Of a stretch of DNA of 64,000 nt, positions 37,702-47,085 are shown in pieces. The notes under the pieces are model-generated. The model did no database searches and was not told where the DNA came from. It saw nothing but the letters and a program-made list of their open reading frames with translations. Both the position numbers and the translations under genes were made by a program. This stretch comes from Flavobacterium sp. N2038 (GTDB lineage: Bacteria; Bacteroidota; Bacteroidia; Flavobacteriales; Flavobacteriaceae), in contig NZ_CP110001.1 in NCBI RefSeq assembly GCF_025947185.1, positions 372,001 to 436,000 on the forward strand, written 5' to 3'. Each line of letters opens with the position of its first letter. Within the stretch, counting starts at the first letter, position 1.

Positions 37702-38241
37702 TTATTTTTTAGCTGTAAATCTTGGATCGGTTTCCATAACAGTTCCACAATTATTACAAGTTCTTAACTCTTCTGAATTATAGAAATGTTCAAAATGAGG
37801 AAGGAAATCTTTTTCAATATTATGCAATTCAAAATATACTTCATAAAGTTTGTGATTGCAGTTATCACAGTGCCACAGCAAGCCATCTGTGTATCCTAAT
37901 CCGGCACGTTTACGTTCAATTACTAGACCTATTGAGCCTTCTGAACGAACCGGAGAATGTGGGATTTTAGCAGGATGAAGATACATATCACCCGCATTTA
38001 ATTCCATTTCTTTGCGTTCGCCATCTTCCTGAATTACTACCTTGATACTTCCTTCCAGTTGATAAAAAAGCTCTTCAGTTTCATTATAGTGATAATCTTT
38101 TCGGGCATTTGGTCCCGCTACGACCATGACAATGTAATCGCCTGAATCAACATATAGATTTTTATTTCCAACAGGTGGTTTAAGTAATTGTCGGTTTTCT
38201 TCAATCCATTTTGTGAGATTGAAAGGTTTTGCTATAGCCAT
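37702..38241 (-). CDS. nbaC: 3-hydroxyanthranilate 3,4-dioxygenase
   Basis: This opens the ring of 3-hydroxyanthranilate to give the precursor of quinolinate (kynurenine pathway of tryptophan use, NAD synthesis). It is a 179-residue cupin with the iron ligands around DYHYNETEELFYQLEG and HPAKIPHSPVR. A C-terminal rubredoxin-like second iron site has CDNC and CNNC, as in the bacterial enzymes. Other kynurenine-pathway genes are not in the window. The nearby aldehyde dehydrogenase is of ALDH7 rather than aminomuconate-semialdehyde type. Confidence 0.94.
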   Translation of the reverse strand: MAIAKPFNLTKWIEENRQLLKPPVGNKNLYVDSGDYIVMVVAGPNARKDYHYNETEELFYQLEGSIKVVIQEDGERKEMELNAGDMYLHPAKIPHSPVRSEGSIGLVIERKRAGLGYTDGLLWHCDNCNHKLYEVYFELHNIEKDFLPHFEHFYNSEELRTCNNCGTVMETDPRFTAKK

Positions 38242-38313
38242 TTTTAAGAATGATAAATTTATGAGAAGCTAATTTAGTGAAAGTTTTCTGTAGAGACACA
38301 CTGTAATACATTT

Positions 38314-39405
38314 CTACTTTTGATTTTCTTTTATTAAATAAATATAAACCGGAAAATGATCACTAAAACCGGCTTCAGTTAACGTATTTCTTAAGGGATA
38401 TCCTTTGTATTTCCCATAAGTCTGAACCAGGTAAGATCTGTTGAAAATTCCTGCTTTCCAAAACTTAAAAGTCGAAAAATCAGATTTTATAAGCGATTCT
38501 GTCATTATAATTTGATCAAAAATATCCCATGAATCACGAAAAGCAATTGTCCCCATACCCTTATTCAGCATTTCTTCAAACGGATTAAACATTCCAAATT
38601 CCGGAACTTCTGCTTTCTTTCCCTTTGCTCCCAACACTGTTTTTATACTTTTATTAAATGGTCCATCATTTAGATCTCCCATTGTTATCACTTTTGCATT
38701 GGGGTTTATCTGTTGTAAAGAATCAATTATTTTTCTGTTTAAAGCTCCTGCAGCTTCCCTAAATTTACTTGAAGCTTTTTCTCCTCCTGATCTTGAAGGC
38801 CAGTGATTAATAATAATATGAATTTCTTCATCTTCTAAAAAACCGGTAACCAAAAGCTGATCTCTTGTAAAAACACGATCTTTATTCGTTTTCATTTCTA
38901 CATCACCCAGATCTTCGTTTTTATCCACCTGAAGAACCGAATTGTTTTTGTAAATTAATAGCGGAATGTTCGAAAAAGACGTCGGTCTGAAATACTTTTT
39001 TTTGTAAAGAAGTGCAACATCAATTCCGCGCTGATCTGGTGAATCAAAATGTATAATTCCATAATCTAAATCTGCGATTTTTTCCTGCCTCACCAAATCT
39101 TCAAGTACGCCTCTGTTTTCCACTTCAGAACAACCAAGTAAAGTTGGTGAAACCGAATTCTCGGGCGTTCCAATCTCAGAAATTACCCTTGAAAGATTCT
39201 TTAATTTTTGCTCGTATTTTTCTTTTGTCCAATGCTGTGCTCCTGTCGGTGTCCACTCATCATTGTTTGTATTTGCATTATTTATAGTATCAAAAAGATT
39301 TTCGAAATTATAAAAGGCAACGGTATGAATGATATATTTTTTAGATTGCGCATTTAAAATATAAATTGCAAAAAAAACGACTAAACAAAAATGAAATTTA
39401 ATAAT
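38314..39405 (-). CDS. Secreted endonuclease/exonuclease/phosphatase family protein, start codon unresolved
   Basis: The product has the Mg-dependent EEP fold: VAFYNFENLFDT at the start, CSEVENRGVLEDL (metal-binding Glu), HWPSRSGG, MGDLNDGP, and GFSDHFPVY (catalytic His) at the end. The frame is open up to 39405 and includes a hydrophobic signal segment (FHFCLVVFFAIYILNAQ), yet no ATG, GTG or TTG occurs in frame until a GTG at 39123, which would delete the first 94 residues including conserved ones. At 39411-39406 the sequence reads ATG-TAA directly before this frame. Either that stop is a mutation or sequencing error, or translation starts at an ATT codon. The 39405 boundary is provisional. 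Confidence 0.7.
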   Translation of the reverse strand: MIKFHFCLVVFFAIYILNAQSKKYIIHTVAFYNFENLFDTINNANTNNDEWTPTGAQHWTKEKYEQKLKNLSRVISEIGTPENSVSPTLLGCSEVENRGVLEDLVRQEKIADLDYGIIHFDSPDQRGIDVALLYKKKYFRPTSFSNIPLLIYKNNSVLQVDKNEDLGDVEMKTNKDRVFTRDQLLVTGFLEDEEIHIIINHWPSRSGGEKASSKFREAAGALNRKIIDSLQQINPNAKVITMGDLNDGPFNKSIKTVLGAKGKKAEVPEFGMFNPFEEMLNKGMGTIAFRDSWDIFDQIIMTESLIKSDFSTFKFWKAGIFNRSYLVQTYGKYKGYPLRNTLTEAGFSDHFPVYIYLIKENQK

Positions 39406-39483
39406 TTACATGACTTAATTAATTTAAATCGCCAATTTAAACATATTGTAGGAAATTTCTTTTAATTTCTTGTTTTTAATATT

Positions 39484-39491
39484 TAAATTTG
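39484..39491 (+). promoter_or_regulatory. -7 promoter box of the LD-carboxypeptidase gene
   Basis: TAAATTTG matches TAnnTTTG, 32 bp before the ATG. No good -33 was seen. Confidence 0.45.
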
Positions 39492-39523
39492 TCTCTGATT
39501 AATATTTAAACAGCTAAAAAACC

Positions 39524-40522
39524 ATGAATAACCTACTTTATATCAAGAAACGTTTTGCATTTTGTCAAATCGCATTTCTTACTTTTGCTTTGCAAACATT
39601 CACCTGTCAATCTCAACAAAAAATGATAACACCACCTTACTTACAAAAAGGAGATACTGTAGTTCTTTTAGCAACAGCCAGAAAAAATATCGATGACAAT
39701 TTAAAACCTACAATAGATTTGCTGCATAGCTGGGGTCTTGAGGCAGTAATTGGAAGTACGATTGGCCTTGATTACAATCAGCTTGCCGGAACAGACGAAC
39801 AACGTGCTGCCGATTTTCAAAAACAATTGGACAACCCAAATATTAAAGCGATTTGGTGTGTACGTGGTGGCTATGGTACGGTTAGAATGATCGATTTACT
39901 TGATTTTACAAAGTTCAGGAAACATCCAAAATGGGTAATTGGTTTTAGCGATGTAACGGTTTTACACAATCACTTAAACACAATGGGCTACAAATCGATT
40001 CATGGTACAATGCCAGTGAGTGTAGCACGTAATACACCGGAAGCTATCAGCTCTCTAAAAGCAAGTTTATTTGGTGAGCCTTTATCGTATTCAGTAGCTC
40101 CGGATCCAATGAATCGTTTTGGAAAAGCAACAGGAGAATTAGTTGGCGGAAATCTTTCTATTCTATACAGCTTATTAGGTTCGCAATCTGCAATTGACTG
40201 TAAGGATAAAATATTATTCATCGAGGATTTAGATGAATATTTATATCATGTTGATCGTATGATGATGAATTTAAAACGCAATGGTTGTATCGAAAACCTT
40301 AAAGGAATTGTTATTGGTGCAATGACCAGCATGAAAGATAATGAAGTGCCGTGGGGAAAAAATGCACTCGAAATCATTGATGATGTAACTAAAAAATATA
40401 ATATTCCTGTAATTTTCAACTTCCCAGCCGGTCACATTAGAGACAATAGAGCTTTAATAATGGGGAATACTGTTACAATTGATGTAAATGCTTCCGGAAG
40501 TACTCTTAGTTTCCAAAAGTAA
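39524..40522 (+). CDS. Muramoyltetrapeptide LD-carboxypeptidase (S66 family)
   Basis: This removes the terminal D-alanine from murein tetrapeptides during peptidoglycan recycling. 332 residues. The catalytic triad of the S66 family is visible: Ser142 in GFSDVT, Glu234 in FIEDLDEYLYHVDR, and His304 in PAGHIRDN. WCVRGGYG is also conserved. Unlike cytoplasmic LdcA, the N-terminus has a hydrophobic segment ending FALQTFTCQSQ, which may be a signal peptide with a lipidated Cys28, so this copy may act in the periplasm. Confidence 0.9.
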   Translation: MNNLLYIKKRFAFCQIAFLTFALQTFTCQSQQKMITPPYLQKGDTVVLLATARKNIDDNLKPTIDLLHSWGLEAVIGSTIGLDYNQLAGTDEQRAADFQKQLDNPNIKAIWCVRGGYGTVRMIDLLDFTKFRKHPKWVIGFSDVTVLHNHLNTMGYKSIHGTMPVSVARNTPEAISSLKASLFGEPLSYSVAPDPMNRFGKATGELVGGNLSILYSLLGSQSAIDCKDKILFIEDLDEYLYHVDRMMMNLKRNGCIENLKGIVIGAMTSMKDNEVPWGKNALEIIDDVTKKYNIPVIFNFPAGHIRDNRALIMGNTVTIDVNASGSTLSFQK

Positions 40523-40579
40523 TTTTAAACTGGAATAATACAGTTTAAAAAAGCCAAAATACCACACATATATTCTCAT

Positions 40580-40632
40580 AAAGACGCAAAGTCGCAAAGT
40601 TTTAAAGATATACTTTGCGACTTTGCGTCTTT
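40580..40632. repeat. Perfect 21-bp inverted repeat, CGCAAAG type
   Basis: Arms 40580-40600 and 40612-40632 are perfect reverse complements around an 11-base loop. Each arm is made of two CGCAAAGT-like units. There is no T-run after the stem, so it does not look like a standard terminator. It lies in the 162-bp gap before yraN. Confidence 0.75.
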
Positions 40633-40684
40633 CTATGCGTAAAAAAATGAACCTAACCTAAATCTTGACAACTTAAACAAATTT

Positions 40685-41056
40685 ATGGCAAAACATAACG
40701 AACTCGGAAAACTTGGAGAAGATTTGGCGGCTTCATATCTTGAAGAAAATGGTTATAAAATTCGAGATCGAAACTACATTTTTCAAAAAGCCGAAATAGA
40801 TATTATTGCGCAAAAAGATGATATTTTAGCCATAGTTGAAGTTAAAACAAGATCGAGTCTGGATTTTGGTTCTCCACAGGATTTTGTCAAGTCAAAAAAA
40901 ATTCAGCTACTCATAAAAGCAGTAAATGCCTACATAAACGATAGGGAAAAGGATTTTGATGAAAATTTAAATATTCGTTTTGACATCGTTGCCATCCATA
41001 AAACCAAGGAAACATTTGCTATTGAACATCTTACTGACGCTTTTTATCATTTTTAA
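40685..41056 (+). CDS. YraN family protein (UPF0102), nuclease-fold
   Basis: A 123-residue protein with the UPF0102 signature: GKLGEDLAASYLEENGYKI at the start and the restriction-endonuclease-like core AEIDIIAQKDDILAIVEVKTRS, with Asp and Glu-x-Lys in the active-site arrangement. The family is widespread and related to Holliday-junction resolvases, but its cellular role is not settled. Confidence 0.93.
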   Translation: MAKHNELGKLGEDLAASYLEENGYKIRDRNYIFQKAEIDIIAQKDDILAIVEVKTRSSLDFGSPQDFVKSKKIQLLIKAVNAYINDREKDFDENLNIRFDIVAIHKTKETFAIEHLTDAFYHF

Positions 41057-41077
41057 CATATTTTTTCATTGTTATAA

Positions 41078-41108
41078 TTGTAACAATTTGTTTTTTTATT
41101 TATCTTTG
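41078..41108 (+). promoter_or_regulatory. Promoter of the 41176 gene
   Basis: TTG (41078-41080), 20 nt, then TATCTTTG (41101-41108): a near-consensus Bacteroidota promoter, 67 bp before the ATG. Confidence 0.65.
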
Positions 41109-41175
41109 CAGAGATTTATAACATCAAATTAACTAAACCAACCCAATTAAGTTACAAAAAAAAAGAAAAAAAACT

Positions 41176-41832
41176 ATGAAAACCGTTTCTTCCATCGTCG
41201 AAAATTACATTAAAACAAAACCCTTTTTACTAAATGCATTATCGCTCGGAATTATCAATTTAACTTCTTTGTCACGGAACATTATGACCGAACTGGAAAG
41301 TGAATTTGGTAAAGAGGTAAAACAAGGTGCAGTTGTAATGTCACTTAAAAGACTTACCGAAGAACTGGATTTTAAACTGAATCATAAAATCAATAAAGTA
41401 ATTAAGAATATTGGTGAAATTACGGTTCGTTCTGAATTGACAGATTACACATTTTCTGCTTCAGAAACTGTTTTAAACAAACAAGCTGATTTAATTTCTG
41501 ATATTAATGCTTTATCTGATATTTTTTACACCTCATCGCGTGGTGTAAATGAAACAAATATTGTGGTGAGCAGCAGTGTTAATCATCTGGTTGAAAAGCA
41601 CTTTATGCGCGAAAAACTAATTCAGAAATTAGACAATTTAGCTTCAATTACTGTAAAACTTCCAAAAGAAAATATTGTAGTTCCCGGAATTTATTATTTC
41701 ATTTTTCAGCGTTTAGCCTGGGAAGGAATTATTATAAACGAGGTAATTTCGACTTCAAATGAATTTACAATTCTGGTTGGAGAAGATCAGGTTGATGTTG
41801 CTTTTAAAGTTATTAAAGATTTGAAGAACTAA
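41176..41832 (+). CDS. Conserved protein with ACT-like C-terminus, sometimes annotated aspartate kinase
   Basis: A 218-residue cytoplasmic protein. The N-terminal third (GIINLTSLSRNIMTELESEFG, VVMSLKRL) is helical and looks like a winged-helix or HTH-type region. The rest (VNETNIVVSSSVNHLVEKHF, ASITVKLPKENIVVPGIYYF, GIIINEVISTSNEFTILVGEDQVDVAFKVIKDL) follows the pattern of paired ACT domains. Aspartate-kinase regulatory domains end in a similar way, which explains that annotation elsewhere, but there is no kinase domain here. A role as a ligand-responsive regulator is possible. Confidence 0.75.
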   Translation: MKTVSSIVENYIKTKPFLLNALSLGIINLTSLSRNIMTELESEFGKEVKQGAVVMSLKRLTEELDFKLNHKINKVIKNIGEITVRSELTDYTFSASETVLNKQADLISDINALSDIFYTSSRGVNETNIVVSSSVNHLVEKHFMREKLIQKLDNLASITVKLPKENIVVPGIYYFIFQRLAWEGIIINEVISTSNEFTILVGEDQVDVAFKVIKDLKN

Positions 41833-41856
41833 TCTAAATTTCAAATTAAAAAATAG

Positions 41857-41889
41857 AATGGCGTATGAGAATTTCATACGCCATTTTTT
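41857..41889 (+). terminator. Terminator of the 41176 gene
   Basis: The stem AATGGCGTATGA / TCATACGCCATT has a short loop and is followed by TTTTTT. Confidence 0.85.
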
Positions 41890-41958
41890 ATTTTTTCCTA
41901 TCACTAATTCAGAAATTACTTCGCCTGTTCGTTTTCCTTGAGTTGTAACAATCTTTTT

Positions 41959-42513
41959 CTAAAAGTTATAACACAGAGTAAACCCAAAATCATTCTTTAA
42001 TGTAATATCATTTTTTATCACAACAGGTTTAAATGCCAATCTTTCATCTACATTAAATTGTGATAAAGCAGCATCAACATTTGCATCGATGATATTTAAA
42101 ACATAAAATCCAACAATAAACAAAGCCGATAAATCCCTGTTTCTCTGAAACTGCTTTTGAGCTGCAATCAATTGACTTTCACTTAATCCGGATAAAAAAG
42201 CTGAATGGCCAGATGTACCTTCTAGTCTGCTTTTATATTCATCTCTGTACAAATTGTATTTTTTTTGATTGTCAATATAGAAATAAGTACTCACACCAAT
42301 TGCACCATAAACCAAAGGTACTTTCCAGTATTTTTTATTATAAAACTGTCCTAAACCTGGTAAAATAGCCGAATAAAATGCTGCTTTTGCAGGACGAAGG
42401 GGATCAATTGCTTCTGCTTTAAGGTTATCATTTAAAATGATTTTAGTTTTTTCCTGAGCGAAAACTGAAGTTAATCCAAAAAATAAAAATAGAAGAAGAA
42501 ATTGATTCTGCAT
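41959..42513 (-). CDS. DUF5683 domain membrane protein
   Basis: A 184-residue protein with a signal sequence (1-19, ending VFAQ). The DUF5683-type segment AAFYSAILPGLGQFYNKKYWKVPLVYGAIG follows, with helices near 45-85 and 125-145. The PGLGQFYN motif is typical of this Bacteroidota family. Function unknown. Confidence 0.85.
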   Translation of the reverse strand: MQNQFLLLFLFFGLTSVFAQEKTKIILNDNLKAEAIDPLRPAKAAFYSAILPGLGQFYNKKYWKVPLVYGAIGVSTYFYIDNQKKYNLYRDEYKSRLEGTSGHSAFLSGLSESQLIAAQKQFQRNRDLSALFIVGFYVLNIIDANVDAALSQFNVDERLAFKPVVIKNDITLKNDFGFTLCYNF

Positions 42514-42608
42514 ATAAAGTTGGCTTTGAAAATTTTGATCAAAGAAAACTTTTTAGTTCTAAGATTTTTCTTAAATAAATAATAAAGAAAACCTAATTTT
42601 TTATTTTG

Positions 42609-42745
42609 TTTGCCACGAATTACACAAATTAGCACGAATTTATTTTAAACAATTATGCCACAGATTAAAAGGATTTAAATGATTTTTTTAATCTTAATAA
42701 TCCTTTTAATCTGTGGCAATAAAAATTCCTGTAATTCGTGGCAAA
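42609..42745. repeat. Nested inverted-repeat element next to mfd
   Basis: The outer arms TTTGCCACGAATTACA (42609-42624) and its complement (42730-42745) are a perfect 16 bp. The inner arms TGCCACAGATTAAAAGGATT (42656-42675) and complement (42699-42718) are a perfect 20 bp. The 137-bp element ends 3 bp before the mfd stop codon. Pieces of the same sequence lie at 46827-46925. It looks like a REP- or MITE-like dispersed element without coding capacity. Confidence 0.75.
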
Positions 42746-42747
42746 CT

Positions 42748-45700
42748 TTACTCCTCAAACAACTCCATCAATTCCAACGCACGTTTGATCGATTTTACGT
42801 TTTCAAAAGTCAATAACAAACGTAATCCATTTACGGTTTGTTTTTCTTTCATTTTGCAAAGCGCATTTTGTTTTTGCACAAAATTCAAAACATTTCTAAA
42901 CTTTACGGATTGGTAATAGTCTGACTGTTGATCTGAAACAAAATAACCAATCATTTTGCCTTGTTTTAAGACTAATTTCTCGATTCCGACTTTCGTAGCA
43001 ATCCATTTTATTCTAATGCTGTTTAATAATGAGACTGCTTGTTTTGGCAATGGTCCGAAACGGTCAATAAGTTTTCTTTCGAATTCCTGTAAACCGGCTT
43101 CGTCTTTTATAGCGCCTAATTCGTTGTATAAAACCAAACGTTCCGATACGTTGTTGATATATTCATCTGGGAATAAAAGTTCAAAATCGGCATCAATTTG
43201 AATGTCTTTTACATACTCTTTCGTATCGATATTATTTTCTTCCGGATATAAATCCTTGAATTCGTTTTCCTTCAATTCTTCGATGGCTTCATTCATGATT
43301 TTTTGGTACGTATCAAAACCAATTTCATTGATGAAACCGCTTTGTTCGCCACCTAATAAATCTCCTGCACCACGAATTTCAAGATCTTTCATCGCAATGT
43401 TAAAACCACTTCCTAATTCGCTGAATTGTTCCAATGCCTGAATACGTTTTCTGGCATCTTCGGTCATTGATGAATACGGCGGACAGATGAAATAACAGAA
43501 TGCTTTTTTGTTGCTTCGTCCCACACGTCCACGCATTTGGTGCAAATCTGATAATCCGAAATTATTAGCGTTGTTGATAAAAATAGTGTTGGCATTTGGA
43601 ACGTCAAGACCACTTTCGATAATCGTTGTGGCTACCAAAACATCAAAATCTCCGTTCATGAAACCTAACATCAATTCCTCAAGTTTAGCACCGTCCATTT
43701 GTCCGTGACCAATCCCGACTCTTGCATTTGGAACCAAACGCTGAATCATTCCAGCCACTTCTTTTATATTCTCAATTCGGTTATTGATGAAGAAAACTTG
43801 TCCGTTTCGCTGAATCTCATACGAAATCGCATCACGAATAATCTCTTCATTAAAACCAACAACATTCGTTTCAATAGGATATCTGTTTGGCGGAGGTGTT
43901 GTAATTACAGATAAATCGCGCGCCGCCATTAACGAAAACTGTAGCGTTCTCGGAATTGGCGTTGCTGTTAATGTCAATGTATCAACATTTGCAGCAATAG
44001 TTTTCAGTTTATCTTTTACGTTTACACCAAACTTTTGTTCCTCGTCAACAATCAATAAACCAAGATCTTTAAAAACTACATTTTTGTTTACTAATTGATG
44101 CGTTCCAATTACGATATCAAGTTTTCCTTCGGCTAAGTCTTTTAAGGTTTGCTTTTTTTGTTTAGCAGTTCTAAATCTATTTAAGTAACCTACAGAAACC
44201 GGCATATCTTTTAACCTTTCGGTAAAAGTCCTATAATGTTGGTATGCCAAAATAGTGGTTGGCACTAAAACGGCAACTTGTTTACTATTATCAACGGCTT
44301 TAAAAGCAGCACGAATCGCAACTTCAGTTTTCCCGAAACCTACATCACCACAAACCAGACGATCCATTGGACGATCGCTTTCCATATCGGCTTTTACTTC
44401 TTGCGTTGATTTGGTTTGATCTGGTGTATCTTCGTAAATAAACGAACTCTCTAATTCGTTTTGCAAATAACTGTCCGGTGCAAACTGAAAACCTTTTTCT
44501 AAACGACGTTTTGCATATAACTGAATAAGGTTGAAGGCAATATGTTTGACACGCGCTTTGGTTTTTTGTTTTAAAATTTTCCAGGCGTTCGATCCTAGTT
44601 TATAAATTTTCGGCGGCGTTCCGTCTTTTCCGTTGTATTTTGAGATTTTATGAAGCGAGTGAATGCTTACGTAAACAATATCATTATCTGCATAAACTAG
44701 TTTTATTGCTTCCTGTGTTTTGCCTTCGACCTGAATTTTCTGCAACCCGCCAAACTTTCCAATTCCGTGATCAATGTGTGTCACATAATCGCCAACAGAA
44801 AGTGCAGTTAACTCTTTAAGCGTAATATTCTGTTTTTTAGAATATCCGTTTTTGATGTTGAATTTATGATAACGCTCAAAAATCTGGTGATCAGTATAGG
44901 CCGTTATTTGATTTTCTTCATCAATAAAACCTTGGTATAAAGGCAGTACAATAGTATGATATTGTTTTCGGATATTCTCTGAATTAGCTTCATCTAAAGA
45001 TTCAAAAATATCATGAAAACGTTTTGCCTGAGTTTCATTCGAACAGAATAAATAATTCTTATATCCGTTGAAATGATTGTCGCTCAGATTATTCAGTAAT
45101 AAATCAAATTGTTTGTTGAAAGACGGCTGAGGCTGAATATGAAATTCAAATTTCTTAGTCGTTTTATAAACCGGTTTTGACAATTCAACCACAGAAAAAT
45201 CCAAAGATCGTTTTATAAACGAAGCCTGATTTAAAAATAATTGTTCCGGTGTGGCGTGTTTGATCTCCTTCGACAATTTCTCAAAAGCTTCTTCCGCCCT
45301 TGCAAATTGTTTGTCTAACTGACTAAAAAGCCCGTCGGTGTTTTGAATAAACAGTACTGTTTTCTCGGCAATATAATCCAAGAAACTTTCGCGATTTTCC
45401 TGAAATATCTTGTTTTCGACATTTGGGATAATCGTAATTTTTTTGTGTGTTTCGACAGATAACTGTGTTTCTACATCAAAACTTCTGATGCTGTCCACTT
45501 CGTTTCCAAAGAATTCAATTCTATACGGATGATCGTTTGAAAATGAAAAAACATCGACAATTCCTCCACGAACGGAAAATTCGCCGGGTTCTGTAATAAA
45601 ATCAACTCTTTTAAATTCGTATTCAAATAAAACTTCGTTGATAAAATCAATCGAAATTTTGTCGTTTAAAGAGACTTTTAAGGTGTTTTTATCTAATTGC

Positions 45701-46110
45701 TGACGTGTGACTACTTTCTCAAAAAGCGCTTCCGGATAGGTAACAATTATGGCTGGTTTCTTTCTCGAATTAATTCGGTTTAAAACCTCAGCTCGAAGCA
45801 AAACATTGGCGTTGTCTGTTTCATCAACCTGATACGGACGACGAAATGAAGCGGGATAAAACAATACATCCTGCTCGCCAATCATCTGTTCGAGATCGTT
45901 TAAATAATATGCAGCTTCTTCTTTATTGTCTAAAACAACTAAAAAAGGAAGTTCTGTCTTTTTGAAAACAGAGCGGATTATAAATGAAACTGCAGATCCA
46001 AGCAATCCGCTAAGGTTCATTTTTATCTGATTTCCTTCCAGTAAACTTGTTGCAATCTGCTGTGCTTTAGGCAGATTATCATATGTAGTATATAGGGCGT
46101 TTTTACTCAA
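42748..46110 (-). CDS. mfd: Transcription-repair coupling factor
   Basis: An ATP-dependent translocase that removes RNA polymerase stalled at DNA lesions and recruits UvrA. The 1120 residues hold a UvrB-like N-terminal region (1-about 350), a CarD-like RNA-polymerase interaction domain (about 440-510, SVGDYVTHIDHGIGKF), and RecG-like helicase motors with Walker A GDVGFGKTEVA and box DEEQKFGV. The later helicase motifs include TATPIPRTL and QMRGRVGRS, and a C-terminal TRCF domain follows. The start overlaps the upstream lipoprotein gene by 8 bp. Confidence 0.97.
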   Translation of the reverse strand: MSKNALYTTYDNLPKAQQIATSLLEGNQIKMNLSGLLGSAVSFIIRSVFKKTELPFLVVLDNKEEAAYYLNDLEQMIGEQDVLFYPASFRRPYQVDETDNANVLLRAEVLNRINSRKKPAIIVTYPEALFEKVVTRQQLDKNTLKVSLNDKISIDFINEVLFEYEFKRVDFITEPGEFSVRGGIVDVFSFSNDHPYRIEFFGNEVDSIRSFDVETQLSVETHKKITIIPNVENKIFQENRESFLDYIAEKTVLFIQNTDGLFSQLDKQFARAEEAFEKLSKEIKHATPEQLFLNQASFIKRSLDFSVVELSKPVYKTTKKFEFHIQPQPSFNKQFDLLLNNLSDNHFNGYKNYLFCSNETQAKRFHDIFESLDEANSENIRKQYHTIVLPLYQGFIDEENQITAYTDHQIFERYHKFNIKNGYSKKQNITLKELTALSVGDYVTHIDHGIGKFGGLQKIQVEGKTQEAIKLVYADNDIVYVSIHSLHKISKYNGKDGTPPKIYKLGSNAWKILKQKTKARVKHIAFNLIQLYAKRRLEKGFQFAPDSYLQNELESSFIYEDTPDQTKSTQEVKADMESDRPMDRLVCGDVGFGKTEVAIRAAFKAVDNSKQVAVLVPTTILAYQHYRTFTERLKDMPVSVGYLNRFRTAKQKKQTLKDLAEGKLDIVIGTHQLVNKNVVFKDLGLLIVDEEQKFGVNVKDKLKTIAANVDTLTLTATPIPRTLQFSLMAARDLSVITTPPPNRYPIETNVVGFNEEIIRDAISYEIQRNGQVFFINNRIENIKEVAGMIQRLVPNARVGIGHGQMDGAKLEELMLGFMNGDFDVLVATTIIESGLDVPNANTIFINNANNFGLSDLHQMRGRVGRSNKKAFCYFICPPYSSMTEDARKRIQALEQFSELGSGFNIAMKDLEIRGAGDLLGGEQSGFINEIGFDTYQKIMNEAIEELKENEFKDLYPEENNIDTKEYVKDIQIDADFELLFPDEYINNVSERLVLYNELGAIKDEAGLQEFERKLIDRFGPLPKQAVSLLNSIRIKWIATKVGIEKLVLKQGKMIGYFVSDQQSDYYQSVKFRNVLNFVQKQNALCKMKEKQTVNGLRLLLTFENVKSIKRALELMELFEE

Positions 46111-46729
46111 CTTTAGGCAAATTTTTATCTGGATTATGCATTAGGGCCGGGTCAATATTTGTACTCTGAATTGCACGGGTGGTATCTAACATTCTCAGGA
46201 AATCTGCTTCTCCTTCTTCTTTTGGAATCTTGGCTTTTTCGACAATTTTATCCATTTGTCGTTCAAGTGAAACGATTTCTTTATTAATATCTCCAATTAA
46301 AAAGGTTACTTTTTCATCTGGAATTGCACTTAAATGAATAAACAAATCCATCATTTTAACCTTCGTTATCAAGATAGAAATTCGGCTTTTTATTGCCGGT
46401 TGATTAAGTTCTGATGGAATATTATTATTTAAAGCCATTGCTTTTTTTGAAATTGCTTTTGACTTTTTCTGGAATGCACCGATTGTTTTTCTTGGTTTAT
46501 CTCCAAGTTCTTTTAAAAATTCTCTCCATTCATTCCATGAGCTTACTTTCTGTTCTGCAATCTCATTAATCGGTTCATCTATAAAAACCCAGGCTTTATT
46601 GATGTTATTAAAAATCTTTTCATTCTTTTTTGCTTCTTTTTCATTTTCAGCACGACGCTTTTCATCTTCATTTTGGCATGATTGCAATACAAAAATTAAA
46701 AGCAGAAAAAGAGATATTTTATATTTCAT
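46103..46729 (-). CDS. Lipoprotein of unknown function upstream of mfd
   Basis: A 208-residue protein with a lipoprotein signal (MKYKISLFLLLIFVLQSCQN, Cys18). The mature part is charged and mostly helical, with KRRAENEKEAKKNEKIF near the start and no recognised enzyme motif. Its 3' end overlaps the mfd start by 8 bp, so the two are co-transcribed and probably translationally coupled. A -7 box TAACTTTG lies on the minus strand at 46756-46749. No functional link to DNA repair is evident. Confidence 0.8.
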   Translation of the reverse strand: MKYKISLFLLLIFVLQSCQNEDEKRRAENEKEAKKNEKIFNNINKAWVFIDEPINEIAEQKVSSWNEWREFLKELGDKPRKTIGAFQKKSKAISKKAMALNNNIPSELNQPAIKSRISILITKVKMMDLFIHLSAIPDEKVTFLIGDINKEIVSLERQMDKIVEKAKIPKEEGEADFLRMLDTTRAIQSTNIDPALMHNPDKNLPKVE

Positions 46730-46756
46730 TTGGTAAAACATTAAGCGACAAAGTTA

Positions 46757-47085
46757 CGAAGTAAATTTACAATTACGAATGCTGTTTTTTGCTAAAGATT
46801 CTATAAATCAGGTGAGTTTTTTTTGCCCACGGATTTAGCGGATTAAACAGATTAACACAGATTCTTTTTACTCGCCAAACTTTTTAAGTCAGTTTTTTTT
46901 GCCACAGATTAAAATGATTTTCTTTCTATATTCTGAATAGAACAATCTATAGAATTGTAATTAAATTCGTTCTTGAACTAAATTCTGCCTTAATACTCTC
47001 ACAGAGAATAATCCAAAAAACAAACTTCATCCTTATTAAATTTATAATTTATGATTCTGAAAAGCAAAATTATTTGCGAAAACGT
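46757..47085. repeat. Intergenic region with repeat fragments
   Basis: About 330 bp without genes between divergent transcription units. It contains fragments of the family found next to mfd: a GCCCACGGATTTAGCGGATT-type piece near 46827 and TTGCCACAGATTAAAATGAT near 46898. Nothing else was recognised. Confidence 0.55.

Noticed and set aside
42748..46110. Several plus-strand ORFs of 60-80 codons opposite mfd
   Set aside because: They are shadows of the strongly conserved mfd reading frame, without start signals or recognisable products.
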